From NCBI GenBank assembly GCA_963920765.1, contig OY987250.1, forward strand, positions 12,702,409-12,766,408: a DNA stretch of 64,000 nt, written 5' to 3'. Positions 13,714 to 26,374 of the stretch are shown piece by piece. How positions within the stretch are numbered: position 1 is the first letter of the stretch; each line of letters begins with the position of its first letter. The stretch is from Ulota crispa. Its lineage: Eukaryota > Streptophyta > Bryopsida > Orthotrichales > Orthotrichaceae. A program made the position numbers and the translations under genes. The notes below the pieces were generated by a model, which saw only the letters and a list, made by a program, of their open reading frames with translations, had not been told where the DNA came from and ran no database searches.

Positions 13714-15633
13714 TGTTAATAGCTTTGCGTCTTCTGCTCCTCGCCCTCTAGTTAACGTCTATGTATTTCTTCACCAACTGTACGAAGGAAAAGACAACAA
13801 TTTCCAAACGGCACTGAGCCGACAAAAATCCGATTCACTTTGACGAAAGCATCGGATCAAATAGGCAGCAGATGGAAGAGATCGTTTCCACCGTAGTGTA
13901 TCCATGAGACAGAAAAAGCAGAACGACGCAGTTGCAGCCAGGCTAAACTGATGCGCAATGAGCGCCCAGATTGATAGGACATCGTAACTCACCACTCCCG
14001 AAATTCTATCTGTGAAGACAACCATATATGCACGACCAATTCTGCTGGAGTATTAGACAGGGAAACCGAAACCGGACTAACTGAAAACATTCACCATTAG
14101 GCTTAATCCCTCTAATCGACATCGGAAACTGTATCAGGAACCGCGCGTTCATTTGTATAGTTTCCCAGACGTATCGCAAGAGATCATTAGACGGCGCGTG
14201 CTCCAATGCCCTAGAATTCAGACACCACATTTCCTTCACACGCGCATGCTTCTGAAAGGGACTACAGAGAGCAGCTATCAAAAATGGCACATCGAAAACG
14301 GAATATTCTCGTTCTCCCGTTCCTAGTTCAGCAACAATTTGGACGTTGATGAAGGTTTTTCAATCTGTTTGTGCGTACTAACAGGTTCCGAACAGAGTCT
14401 CTAGTAACAGAATCCAAAAGAAATCAGTAAAAGTCCATCGAAAATTCGTGAGAATAGGAATACATCCGATTCCTAGTAACAAATATTTAACATTGTTTGC
14501 AATTTGAAGTATAGATTCAGTATCAATTTGAGTTGAGTTTCACTGAATGCACGCCTCCTCTTCGGAGCTTGTATAATTGCACAGCAACGAGAAAAATTGG
14601 CAAGTATTAACATTGAACAAGAGATTATTGAACATGCCCGGTCAGAGCTGAACGGTAACGTAAAAATCAAAGCCACTGAGAACCATAGTTACGAAGAGCG
14701 ACTTTCAGGCTCAGCGACAATTTGAACTTATTCCAACTTCTTTCAGTTACGTCTGAGAGGTTACAGGTCAAGAACATACGGTGTGGAAAAAAAACAATAG
14801 ACAAAAACTCAACACTAGTTAGCAAAACCGCAATGCAAAAACTCGAATCTGAAATATCCGACACTTCCTCGTAACAATGCCGTAGACCAGAAAAGTACGC
14901 AAGAAACCGTTAGGGTGAGAGACAGACCAGATCGTTCACGAACTTTCCATACGGAGTTCAAAAACCGGCCGAGTGTAAGGTGGCTGGCGAGCGGTTGGCC
15001 GTTGTTACGGCCACTCCAGTCAGGTTGCTGCTAATTATCTGCACCAAATCAGTCCGCCTGCACTGCGATACACGACTATGATTTGCAGCCGGCATCTTTC
15101 ATCCCCGAAACTCTTTCTTATTCCTTTAATTTCTAACAAAACAGATTAGTCCTGCCTTTCATCAGGTAGAAGCCCGGCCGTCAAAGCTGCGGCTTCCTGT
15201 TCTGTATTTTCAGTTTAGGCCTCCTTGAAACGGAAAACCTTGTCAACAGCCTGTGTCACAAACAACTTCCAACGCAGCAACTTAAGCTACTTCTCAATTG
15301 CCTGCCGTGCTTCGCATCTCGCCCTTTCCCAAAAATCATAAGCTCGTACCATGCTTCTCTGAGATACACCTTCAAGACAATATGCGTCGGTGCGTAGATT
15401 CACAACATGACTTCCTTATATCCTGATGTGACTATTGCTTTCATCCTAACGTCAACGTGAATGAAAATCTCGGCGAACTCTCTCTCTCTCCTTTTCGGCA
15501 TCTGTAGTGAGTCTTGTTTAGAGAATTTCTTAATTTTAACAGCGCTTATCATGCATGTCGTCAGAACATAGTCTGTGACTCCGAGCTTCGAGTTTGAACT
15601 GCTTCGACACGACCTGCTGCCCGGTGAAAGAAC
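13714..15633. promoter_or_regulatory. Divergent intergenic region between DRC7 and the coiled-coil gene
   Basis: About 1.9 kb separates two ATGs facing away from each other. The sequence is visibly less AT-rich than the rest of the window, has no transposon ends that I can recognise, and holds only short unrelated open frames. It must contain the 5' UTRs and promoters of both genes. I did not find a TATA box or a known cilia motif that I would trust. Confidence 0.5.
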
Positions 15634-18600
15634 ATGACAAGTCCAGTGGAGGTCATACCGAGCTGGGAGGGGATCAATGAGCGCCTGGACTGCACTCTCG
15701 TGCAACTCAATCGCCTCATCCACCATTACGCCGACGTACCGCTGGAAGGCCAGGAAGACGCTGATCACTCCGAGAGAGAGGTGAGGCTCACTCTATTCAA
15801 GTTTTCTCCACCAAGCACATAATCTAACATCACAAATAAATCAATGAACAACATTCAATGAACAATTCAAGAAATCTTATAGAAAATATTACGTGGTTAA
15901 GTTATCACTCAGACTCACGTTAATCCAGCCAGTGATTACGTTAATGGTAGGAAAAATAAAAATTCCTACTACTTGCCAAGATTTGTTCACTCTCCTGCGA
16001 GAAATGCTCTCTTCTCCAAAGTTTGACGCCCTTTTCCGCCTGCCACTCCAAGAACCTCTGCATTTAAGTGATAATTCTCCCGTTAATCCAGCCAGTGATT
16101 ACGTTAATAACTCGTAGAACAAAACTTCGTTCTACTTGCCAAGATTTGGTCACTCTCCTGCGAGAAATGCTTTAATCTACTCCAAAGTCTGAAGCCATTT
16201 AATTTCCGCATGCCACTCCAAGAACCTCTGCATTTAAGTGACGTACAATTGATCGGTTTGTGCATGCAGCCTGGTTGTCAATCGGAGGAATGCCTGGAAA
16301 GCGACATCCAAGACATTTTGAGGCAAGCTCGCAGAACAATCAGACAATTTACGGAATCCATGGGATTTACGAACCTGAACGTGGATGAGCAGCGCGGACG
16401 TCAGTCTCGGGAGGCAAACGAGGTACCGCAGGTCCAGTCTTCCGAATCATAGAGAAAGAGAGAGGCAATCGATCTCTTCCCCTGTCTGTGCTTTGAGAAG
16501 TCCCTCCTTCTGTTGAATACATTCTCCATTGGGAAGGGTTGCGTTGCAGGAGTCGGAGAAAGGCCTGGCAGATGCAGAGCGCCAGATTTCTTTTCAAAGT
16601 GAAGAACTGGCTCGAGCGCAGCATGAGTTAGCTAACCTCCATCAGGTTAGTGATCAAAACAAGGGAATATTCCCAAGTCCCAAGTACTCCCTCTGTACCT
16701 CTAAAAACGTCCAAATTAGGAACATTCCTTGTACCATTAAAAGCTCCTTTTAGATTATTTCAAACGGTGAGAAAGCGTTTGTCATGTTCAATGATCTTAT
16801 GGAGAAGTTAAGCCATTAGAGAGCATTCTTCTCCTAGCAAGTTTGGCTTTGCCCATATGAGGTATTATTGTTGCTACTAATCTTTAAATCATCAATAATG
16901 ATGAGCTGACAACATGTACAAACATGGTATTTTTTGTATGGAATTTGGGTGCTCAAACAACAACATCAAAGTTGGAGATTTTGCATATATTTGGTAGATG
17001 ATATATTAATTCAAGAATGCATGTGTCACTAGCATAAAGACTAAAACAATGAGGAGCTGGTAGCATTTACAAACTATGTACAAACATATTACTTTTTGCA
17101 TGGAATTTGGGTGCCTAAACGGTGACATAAAAATTGGAGAATTTACATATATTTGATAGATGGTATATTGATTCTAGAATGTATGTGTCACTAGCACAAA
17201 GGCTAAAAACATAATTAATCCTTGGCAAGGAAACTTTTCGGATGTTTTCAGAGGGATAGAGGGAGTATGAAACTCAACTCCACTACAATTTTGATGCCAA
17301 GTCATATTACCGTCATTGTTTGTGATTTTATACAATAAAATAGGAATTTAGATCCCAAAATTTATATTTAATATTACCTTCAAATACATATAATGATTTG
17401 CATTTAGTTTGAACTTGATTGTTGATAGTCTAGAAGCGTAGATGTTACCCTAATTTATTGTGTACCTTGCCTTTGCTTTGTAAATGAGAGTTTTTTTGCA
17501 CGCAAGCAAAGTAATGACAGTGGTTTTAATTTATTGGATAGAAAATGTGTGGTAGTGTTGTAATTGCTCCTCCTTGTGTGGATTGTGAAATTTTGATATA
17601 GACTGTGAGGGAACATGAGGATACAATAGACCGGTTTCGAGAGGAGGGCGTACCCAGTATCAAAATGTCCAGGTATTATCCTACTTCCAAAGTTTTCTAC
17701 AACAAAAAATATATATTGCTTTCCTAGCTGTTTTGTTGAAAATCTTTGGTTTCAATTGCTCAATCTAGAACCACATTACTAAACCCTTCAAAAAACTGCC
17801 TTAATCTTCAAATTGGACAACCAGCCCTACACTATTTAGGAACTTTGTGTTTTTTGTCAATTCGGATGAGTGTTTCAGGGAATTGGAAAAGGCGAGAGCT
17901 GATTTGAATGAAAAGGCAAAAGAGCTTGAGAAAGCTCTAGCATCAAAAGAGAAGACTGAAAAGGTAAGTATTTCACGAGTGTCATTTAACTCTTGAACAG
18001 CATTTAAAGTCCTTGTGGGGCAGCCCGAAGAATCACATAAAGATTAAGAAGAAAATGTAGAGGTCGGACATGCACAACATGTTTCAAATAGAGAAAGAAA
18101 TTAATTTGATACTCAAGCAAAATAAATGATTTTTCAAACCTCTCTTGTGCACACTGCAAGCAAATACAGAAGAATTTAAGGTTGCAAATAAGTATAATAA
18201 ATGACTTGCATTGAGCTAAAGTGGAGGATCCTTTGCTTAGAGTACCATAAGTAAGTTATATTCTTGCACAAAGAAAGATTATGTGAACACAAGGCCCCTT
18301 ACAAGTGGGTATGTCATTTAATCCCTAAATGCCCAAGGTACCAAACTTTGGTGTGTTTGGTGTTCTGCACACCAAATTTTAATGCCTTGGGCATTTAGGG
18401 GTTAAGAGTTACTGTAAGCTGTTCACAACTCTTTAATGTAGATCAATTTTCATGGTAAGGTGACAAATGTTACTAAGCTAAATACAAAATCTTATTCAAG
18501 TCCTAATAGAGATTGCAAATATGGCTTAACAAATGAACAAGTAGAGTACTCAACGTCATATTAGGTAAATTGGGAAAAACAAAGGTACCATTTTGTACTC

Positions 18601-21600
18601 CACCTCAAACCCAAAAAGTTACCTCAAACCAGATTCAAACATATCAAATTCATTCTAAGCCACTCAAATTTTTTCTCTCACAAATTCCTCCTCTCAGGTG
18701 AGCGCACATGTACCAAAAAAAAAAAATGCTAGAGCTTAGTTTGGGGTGATCACCCCAAACCCAGAAGTCCCAAAATGTCCACTTTCGCCCAATATACATA
18801 ATATGAGGTTACTTGGGCTTAAGGTATGTACACCCATAAGCGTCAGTGTCCCCATAAGCGTCACCTTTGAAAATCTTGGAAAATTTGTGGAAGTGGATAG
18901 ATGTAATGGCAAGGATGTACAACATGTGAACATGAAATCTTGAAAGTGGTTATGGGTGCAATGGCAGTTTCTCTTTAAAAATTCACAACTTATTCTCATA
19001 GTATCCAAATAATACATTCAAAAGTGCAAACTCATTGTTTTTCTATTCCAAATAGGATCCTATAATTTGCTAGCTGTTTATTGATACTCATCATGTTCAA
19101 AACCCTTAGTTTGACGCTTATGGGTGTACATACCTTGTTGTAAGTACCCAGTCACGAGGTCAATGTCCTTGCAAGGCAATTCACAATACACATCTCATGT
19201 CCCAAGTCCCATTAAAATCTAACATTATGATGGAAAAGAGTTGAGAGTTGAGACTTGGCAATTCACATTTTGTTCCTAGTCTCACATTTAGGTTCACTAA
19301 TAAAATCACAGTCATTTGTTTTAAAGATTTTGACATCAAAGAGTGGGATTTTGCTTTAGAATTGGGTCAATCAGTTTTTATCAATCCAACCTTTAAGTCC
19401 AAGTCCCATCAATATTTTTGTGTAAAATTTTCAAGATTTTCTTCAATATTTCTTTTCACCCAAGAATAACCTAAAATAGTTAGGATCTTATGTCAAGATG
19501 GGACTTGCAAAGATAGGACATGGAACATGTTGTGAATAGCCCTTCATTAAATTCATGCTTGTCTTGGAGCAGAGCTACTAAATTCTTAAAATTTGGATAT
19601 TTGTGTTGAATGTGTGCAGGAAATGACAGATTACAAAAGAACAATGCAAATAGAGGTGAGTGCACTTGCTTGTGCCATGTCAAAGGATGGGGATTGTATT
19701 TACGCAAGTACAAGTGTTGTAACATTTGGAGGGATTTTGGATAACGGTTCAGGAACTAAACTTGACATCGTGTCTAATATAACACTTTACATCTAATGTC
19801 AAGTATCACGTCAAGTCAAGAAAAGTGTCTCAAATGTCCATCTTATCACCTATATACAAAGTGAACATAGATGCATATGAGTGACTGAAAAAACCATTTA
19901 TAGACAGCACTTTGTTATAGATATTTTTAGATCTTTGAAAGAAGCTGGTGCAGATTATTGAAGGAAACTGCTGACGTGGAAAATATACAAAAATGGATTG
20001 TAGCTTGGAAGGGAGAAGATGAGAAAGCAACGAGAATCGATTGAATTGAAGGAGAATTTTCAGAATGAAATGCTAACTACTACTCAGCAACACGTGGACC
20101 GAGAAATAGAATTACAAGAATTTTGCCAAAGGGAAAAGGACGCTCACTCGAAAACTGTGGAGGTGAAATAAAAAAGACGCTAATGATTTTAAATACCTTT
20201 GCAAATTTTGGTCTTTGAGCTTAATTCAATTCCTAATCTGATAGATTCAATGCTTCAAAATATCAATCACTTATTAAGGTTTTGGGTTTGTGCAAAAAGT
20301 CTCTTTTCAATTATAATGTAGTAAGTTTTGTCATACTATGAACCTCAACTTCTTCAAACTTTTTGTACAAGAAGAGTAGGCATATTCAAAAACCAATATT
20401 ATGTGTTTTTGTCATACATCAACCTCTAAGAGTGCACAGGTGCAAAGCATGTTGATCTTGATGCATTGGTCTAAGAAGATCTAGAACTAAGACTCGGGGA
20501 GGTCACTCTATGTATATTTTGAGTACCTTGTGCAGAGAGGGGTTTTTTTTGGGGCTATTTATCTTGTAGGCAAGAATTAAAAAATCCCTATAATTACTTA
20601 TAATTGGCAAAATGGCTTATTTAATGGAACTCTATCATTACTTATACTTTTTATTTCAATGCAATTTATTCTAGGCTATATTCTTTATTAAAAAAATTAG
20701 AATTGAAAAACAAGTTGAAAGGAGAAATATTAGACAAAGAAGTACACAACCCTTTTTTTCTTCCTAAAGCCTTGAAGCTACCCATTTTAATTTGAAAAAA
20801 TTGGGCATTTAATTGCCAAAAAAAAATTTGACCCAAGTGTGCACCCAATTGTACACACATGCTATTGTAAATTTAGTTTAGAGAATCTAATATATGACAT
20901 ACTAAATTATATGTACAAAATACTAATGACCCACATTTGAAGGCTACCTAAATTACTTATAAATGATTTTTGGCTTTTGATGGCCTCTATCTTAGCTTTT
21001 TATAAATTTTACTTAAAAAGAATAAAAAGCTACCTATATTCTGCCATAAGTTGTTTTTAAAATGTAATTAGTTACCTCCCCAAGGACAAAAATCTTCATT
21101 TTTGCAAGTTTTTTTCTTCTTCCATCTTGACATGCATTTATTCAAGTACTTTGCACACAAATCACAAAGCGCCCTTCGATAAACTAGCGACATAGTTGAA
21201 AAGAAAGACATAATGAGCTTTCTAATTATAACCGGATGTACTTCATCTACTTTCTAAAACTCTCACTACAATAAGTGTCTGAAATTATTTTATTATACAT
21301 ATTATGGACACTAGCACTCCTCAAGGTTAAAAATCCTTTGAATGCACATTTACGGAACAAAGTGTTGGTTTTTGAGTGCGCATTTTTGAATAAGCACATG
21401 GCGCTAAGAATTGTAAGAAGCAAATTGATTAACTCCAACTTTTTTATTCAGTTCTCAAGTTACGTTCATTTCTAGATTGAAGAGTTGCAATTTAACATTA
21501 CACAATTATGTCATACCCATGCTTTGTGCAATCTCATATGCCTTCTTTCTCTGATTTTGCTATTAATTTTGTACAAATTGTTCCTCCTGTTGCCTTCCAT

Positions 21601-24600
21601 TTCACCCTCCCTTTCCCTTCTCTTTCCTCTCCCTCCCCCTCAAAATTCCAATAACTGTCACCCTCTCTTTCTTTGCTTTTTCCTCTCCCTTCTCCCTCCT
21701 CCCTCTTGAATAGAGAAAATTTGGAATTTCCCATGACAAAGATACAATCCACGCTTTATAATATATATTAAAAGTCAATGAGTATTACAAAGATGTTGAA
21801 AAGAATTTATTCCAACAACTTCCTACAATGATTATTGTATTTCAAGATGTTACATGTCTTGCTCAACATTCCGAGTAATAATTTAATTATATATTCCAGT
21901 TCTTATACTTAACCTTGATTGTAGGACATGATGGTGCTTCACACAGAGGAAGTCAAGAAATTGAAGGTATTTGGGTGCCATGACCAGTGGTGATTCTTGA
22001 AGGTTATCTCTCTATCAATGTATAAATATGGTACATTCGAGTATGCTTCCTTGAGAAAATTGCAATATATGTAGATCTGAATAACCAAAGAGTGCAAATT
22101 ACATTTAAAATTTTAAATCCACCACCTTTGGTTTATTTGTTAATTTATTCATTCATTCTTAATAAATGACACTAGAGTTATCTTTTGATAGAGTTTGAGA
22201 GAGAGAGTTGTTGACTTTCGATTAGAAAAGAGGAAAATTAATCTTTGGATTTTTATTACATTGAGTTAGAAGAAAACATTAATATGCTAAACTTTATTTG
22301 AGGAGAGTTTAAATGGTTCTTATCAACTGTAGTGCACAATATCTAATATAAAGTATTGGTCATATAATGCTTGAATGTTGAAACTCATCAAATCAAACGT
22401 TGTTACGTTGTTGTTAAGATAATTGTTAGATTTGTGCATGTAATTCCTAAAGTGCATTAAATTGGTGGATATTCACAACATAGGTGTTCTCTGAGATGGG
22501 TACTTTGAAACATGAATTTTGTGACGATCTTTATTTGTAGGAATTTCAGTAGTTGAAAATTACAAATTTGGTGAAATTGATAATGCACGTGTTACCAAGA
22601 GTTTTCTTAGGTGTCAAATAGCTAGTTTTGCAAACTAGCCCTTGTATAACTCTTTACTAAATGATTTTTACTAATGAAATTGCAAGTAAACAATTGATGC
22701 CATGTTGATTAATTCGCTAGCTTTTTAAAAGCAACTATTATTTTTTGTTATATAAGATTTTCAATTAAAAATCAATGTTTATGACAGGCAGAGCATACAA
22801 TAAAACTTGAAGAATGTTGTCAAAATCATGCCTCTCTAGAGTTTGAATGGCAAGACAAGGTTAGTTATTCATAAAAAGTTTTGTTTCCTTGAGCTCTAAC
22901 TTGTTTGTTGAAATACAATATCTTGTTCTTTGAAACAAAACATTGTGCTTATGAGTCATGTCCATGAGAATGTTTTGGACATGAATCATGAAAAAATGTT
23001 GGGTTGCATTTAAAATAAAATAAAATTCTTTTAGAACCACAGTGATTCTTAATTATTGACAATAGAATAACAATTATTGGCTATTAAATACACAACACTC
23101 TCTCTTGTTACTTACTTTGCCACAGTGCACACGACAATTGAAAAAAGGGATAATGATGGAAAATCCAACTCCTTTTCTTTCATTCACTTTTTGAGAAAAT
23201 TGTAAATCTCTAAGATTGAATGGTCTTCATCCATATGCCAAAGAGGGTTGTTATTATGTCCATCTAGCAGTTGTGTGCATTGACTAATTATACTATATAT
23301 AAAATGGTTTTAAAAATCATTCAATAAAGAGTCAACTTATTCTAAGGAAGCTAACACTACTTTTCTTTGTAAATCTTGTGAACATTTGAGAACTATTATA
23401 AAGCAAAGTTAGACTTTAACTTTATTTTCCCCCTTCCTAAAGCGTAAAAAAAAAAAGGACTTACCCATGATGACTTAATTAAGGTTTGACAAATGCTATT
23501 TTGACACGTGTATACATGATGATGTTTCCTTATTAGGAATTTGAACTTCATAAGAAAATCTCTGCAGCCGTTCAAGAGAAATCAAGGTATATTCAATTAT
23601 TGTTTGATGAAAATCTATCCGTGCAAGCTCTTGCGGTCCAATTAGGAAGAGCCCAATCAGATTTTGCAAATGTAAGTGTTCCTCTAAACATGGATTGACA
23701 AATTTTAAAATTAAATAGTAAAAAGATTAAAATAATGAATTGTTGTTCTGTTTAAACATTGTATTTGTGAAAACGTCACATTTGTAAGTGTTTGTTTTTC
23801 AAGGTTAAAATTTGTCAAAACAATAAGAGATTTGGTTGTTTATTTTGTTAAACTATCTCATACTCTACAAGAAAAAGGGCCATTTTTGACTAAGGGTTTT
23901 GACTACAGAAAAAACGAAGATGATTACACTTTTGTGACTAATATTTATGACCACATGTAATCATAAATAATATAATTTATGATTCTTGTAGTCATAAAAT
24001 AAAATTTTAAGACTAAATGAAATTATTCAATCATATATTAAATTATTTATGACTACATGTGGTCATAAATACTAGTCACAAAAGTGTAATCATCTTCATT
24101 TTTTCTGTAGTCAAAACCCTTAATCAAAAATGGCCCTTTTTCTTGTAGTGATAGTTTTAGTCAATGAATAATTTTGATACAAACATGCTTTTTTAATTTT
24201 TCATAGTTCTAATGTATTTTGCATTTTTCAAAGTTGGTGGCCAACGTTTCCTTGAGCTTGCAAAAATGTCACTTGGGACATTTTTACATGTACATACTTG
24301 TTTTATCAATAAATATTCTACTTTATGGTCTCTTTTTTTATGAAAAGTTCCCATCTCTAAATGTATGTTGGGGTTCATTGTTTCAAACGACTATTTCAAT
24401 TTCAGTCATACATATTGTGACATGTGAATTACTGACAATCAAAGATTGTCAAAACAAGTTTTTGAGATTTTTGATCTATAAGGATTACGCTAAGGATTAC
24501 GCTAAGTATACTAGAAGAAATTCATATTTTTTATAACGGATTTTTTTGGATGTCTGCTTGTTTTTATGTTAACAATGACATCAAACATGACATCAAGATG

Positions 24601-26292
24601 TTAGTTTTAACATTTATTGTAACATAATTTAAGTGAACATCCAAAAAAATCCGTTATAAAAACACGAGTTTCTTCTAGTGGTAAAAGAGGCATATGAAAA
24701 CTAAAGAAATCTATTTGAGGTGCAAATACTTGCAATTAGCTTCTTATTGAAAGGTATCCTCTATAGAAGAGTATCCATTGCATAGCTTTGTTGTATAGAT
24801 GCAAGCAAGTGTGATTCTATTTATAAGAGGTACAATTGTATCTTATCCCTTAAAGGACCAACTGTCCCCTTGGGGACAGTTGGGAATTTGGGCATGCACT
24901 TACAACTAAACTACTTTGTATGATTTTTTGAGACTTTTATGGAATCTGAGGAATTCAAAGACTTATGTGGGCATCTAATTTATTCTTCATTCCGACATTT
25001 ATTGAAGAAGTTATGCATGAATTTCTGAAAAACAAGGGAGATTGGGCACCCAAAAATTTTTCTAAAAATAATATTTTTTTCAAAATAAAAATCTGACATT
25101 GGTTCTTTAGATTTATACATATGTGGGGAGCTTTGAATCATTCAATTTCAATTTATGAGTGAAAACTTTTAGTTTGCGGGCAGGTACGGAACTCCCATAC
25201 CTCCATTCCTTTTGCCTTTGGTGCTTTACTTTTTTGTGCTCTTTGCAAATTTTTTTTTGAATTTTTTTTCCTTGTTGTAGTAAACTAAGATTCCTCAATT
25301 TCCACCATTTGGATCAAAGTAATTTACATTTCTCAATTTTACATAAATCCTACAATTTTGCCTAGAGTACATGCAAATTTGATGGCCTTATGGCATTGCA
25401 AGAATTTACAAAGTATGATTCACACCTCCAATTCATTTGAAAATTCTCCCACACTTACCTAACTTGGTCTTCTACATGGGAAAAATAAACTGCAAATTTG
25501 CATAGAGCATTTTTTTTTATTTAGAGGCAATTAAAGGCTTTTGGAATTTTTGGGCAGCATAGAAAAAAAAAATTACTTCAAAAGTCAATATCTCACCCCT
25601 GTACATTTAAAAGGAGCTGATTTTTTTTCCACAAGTACCTCCCATAGTGTAAGGCTAGATCTTATGGTTGGATTTCCAAAAATAGTTGTTTTCCTACCTT
25701 TGTACTCATTCCCCCAAAAGTGGCAGTTTTTAGTAACTCTCACTAAAAAAAAGCTTGATCGTTTAGGGGTTATGGCAAAGATGACGTAATGGACTACTCA
25801 TAAACTTTCCCAAATCCATAGGTAATAAAACAAAAACAAATACGTTTACGTTGGTTTGCCAATTATTGGGGGAACCTGCATAACATGAAAAGATCTCTAA
25901 ATGCTCAAGGAAATAAAAAGTCTATAACGACATGAGTAATCCATAAATAGTTAAATTAGACATGAAGATATATTGGTGGACTTTTAGATTCCTACATTGA
26001 TTAATAAACTTTCTCTTATCGTTTTTTTTCTTTTTTTTTCTTTTTTTTTACTTTGATGCATGTGGGATCTGCACAAATGAAACTTCTAAATCTTAATCCA
26101 ACATTTTTTCTTCTTCGTTGCCTTGTTAGTTTTTGTGTCTCCAAATATGGTATTGAATCCCGGATGTGATGGGTAAGCAGGAGAAGTTGGCTCGAAACCA
26201 AGTGGAAAGTGAACTCAAATTTTCAAAAGTGGATGTATCCCTAGCGGTAAAAATTGACCTAAACCTCTAATTAAATGTTATAAGTTTATACG

Positions 26293-26374
<82 letters not shown>

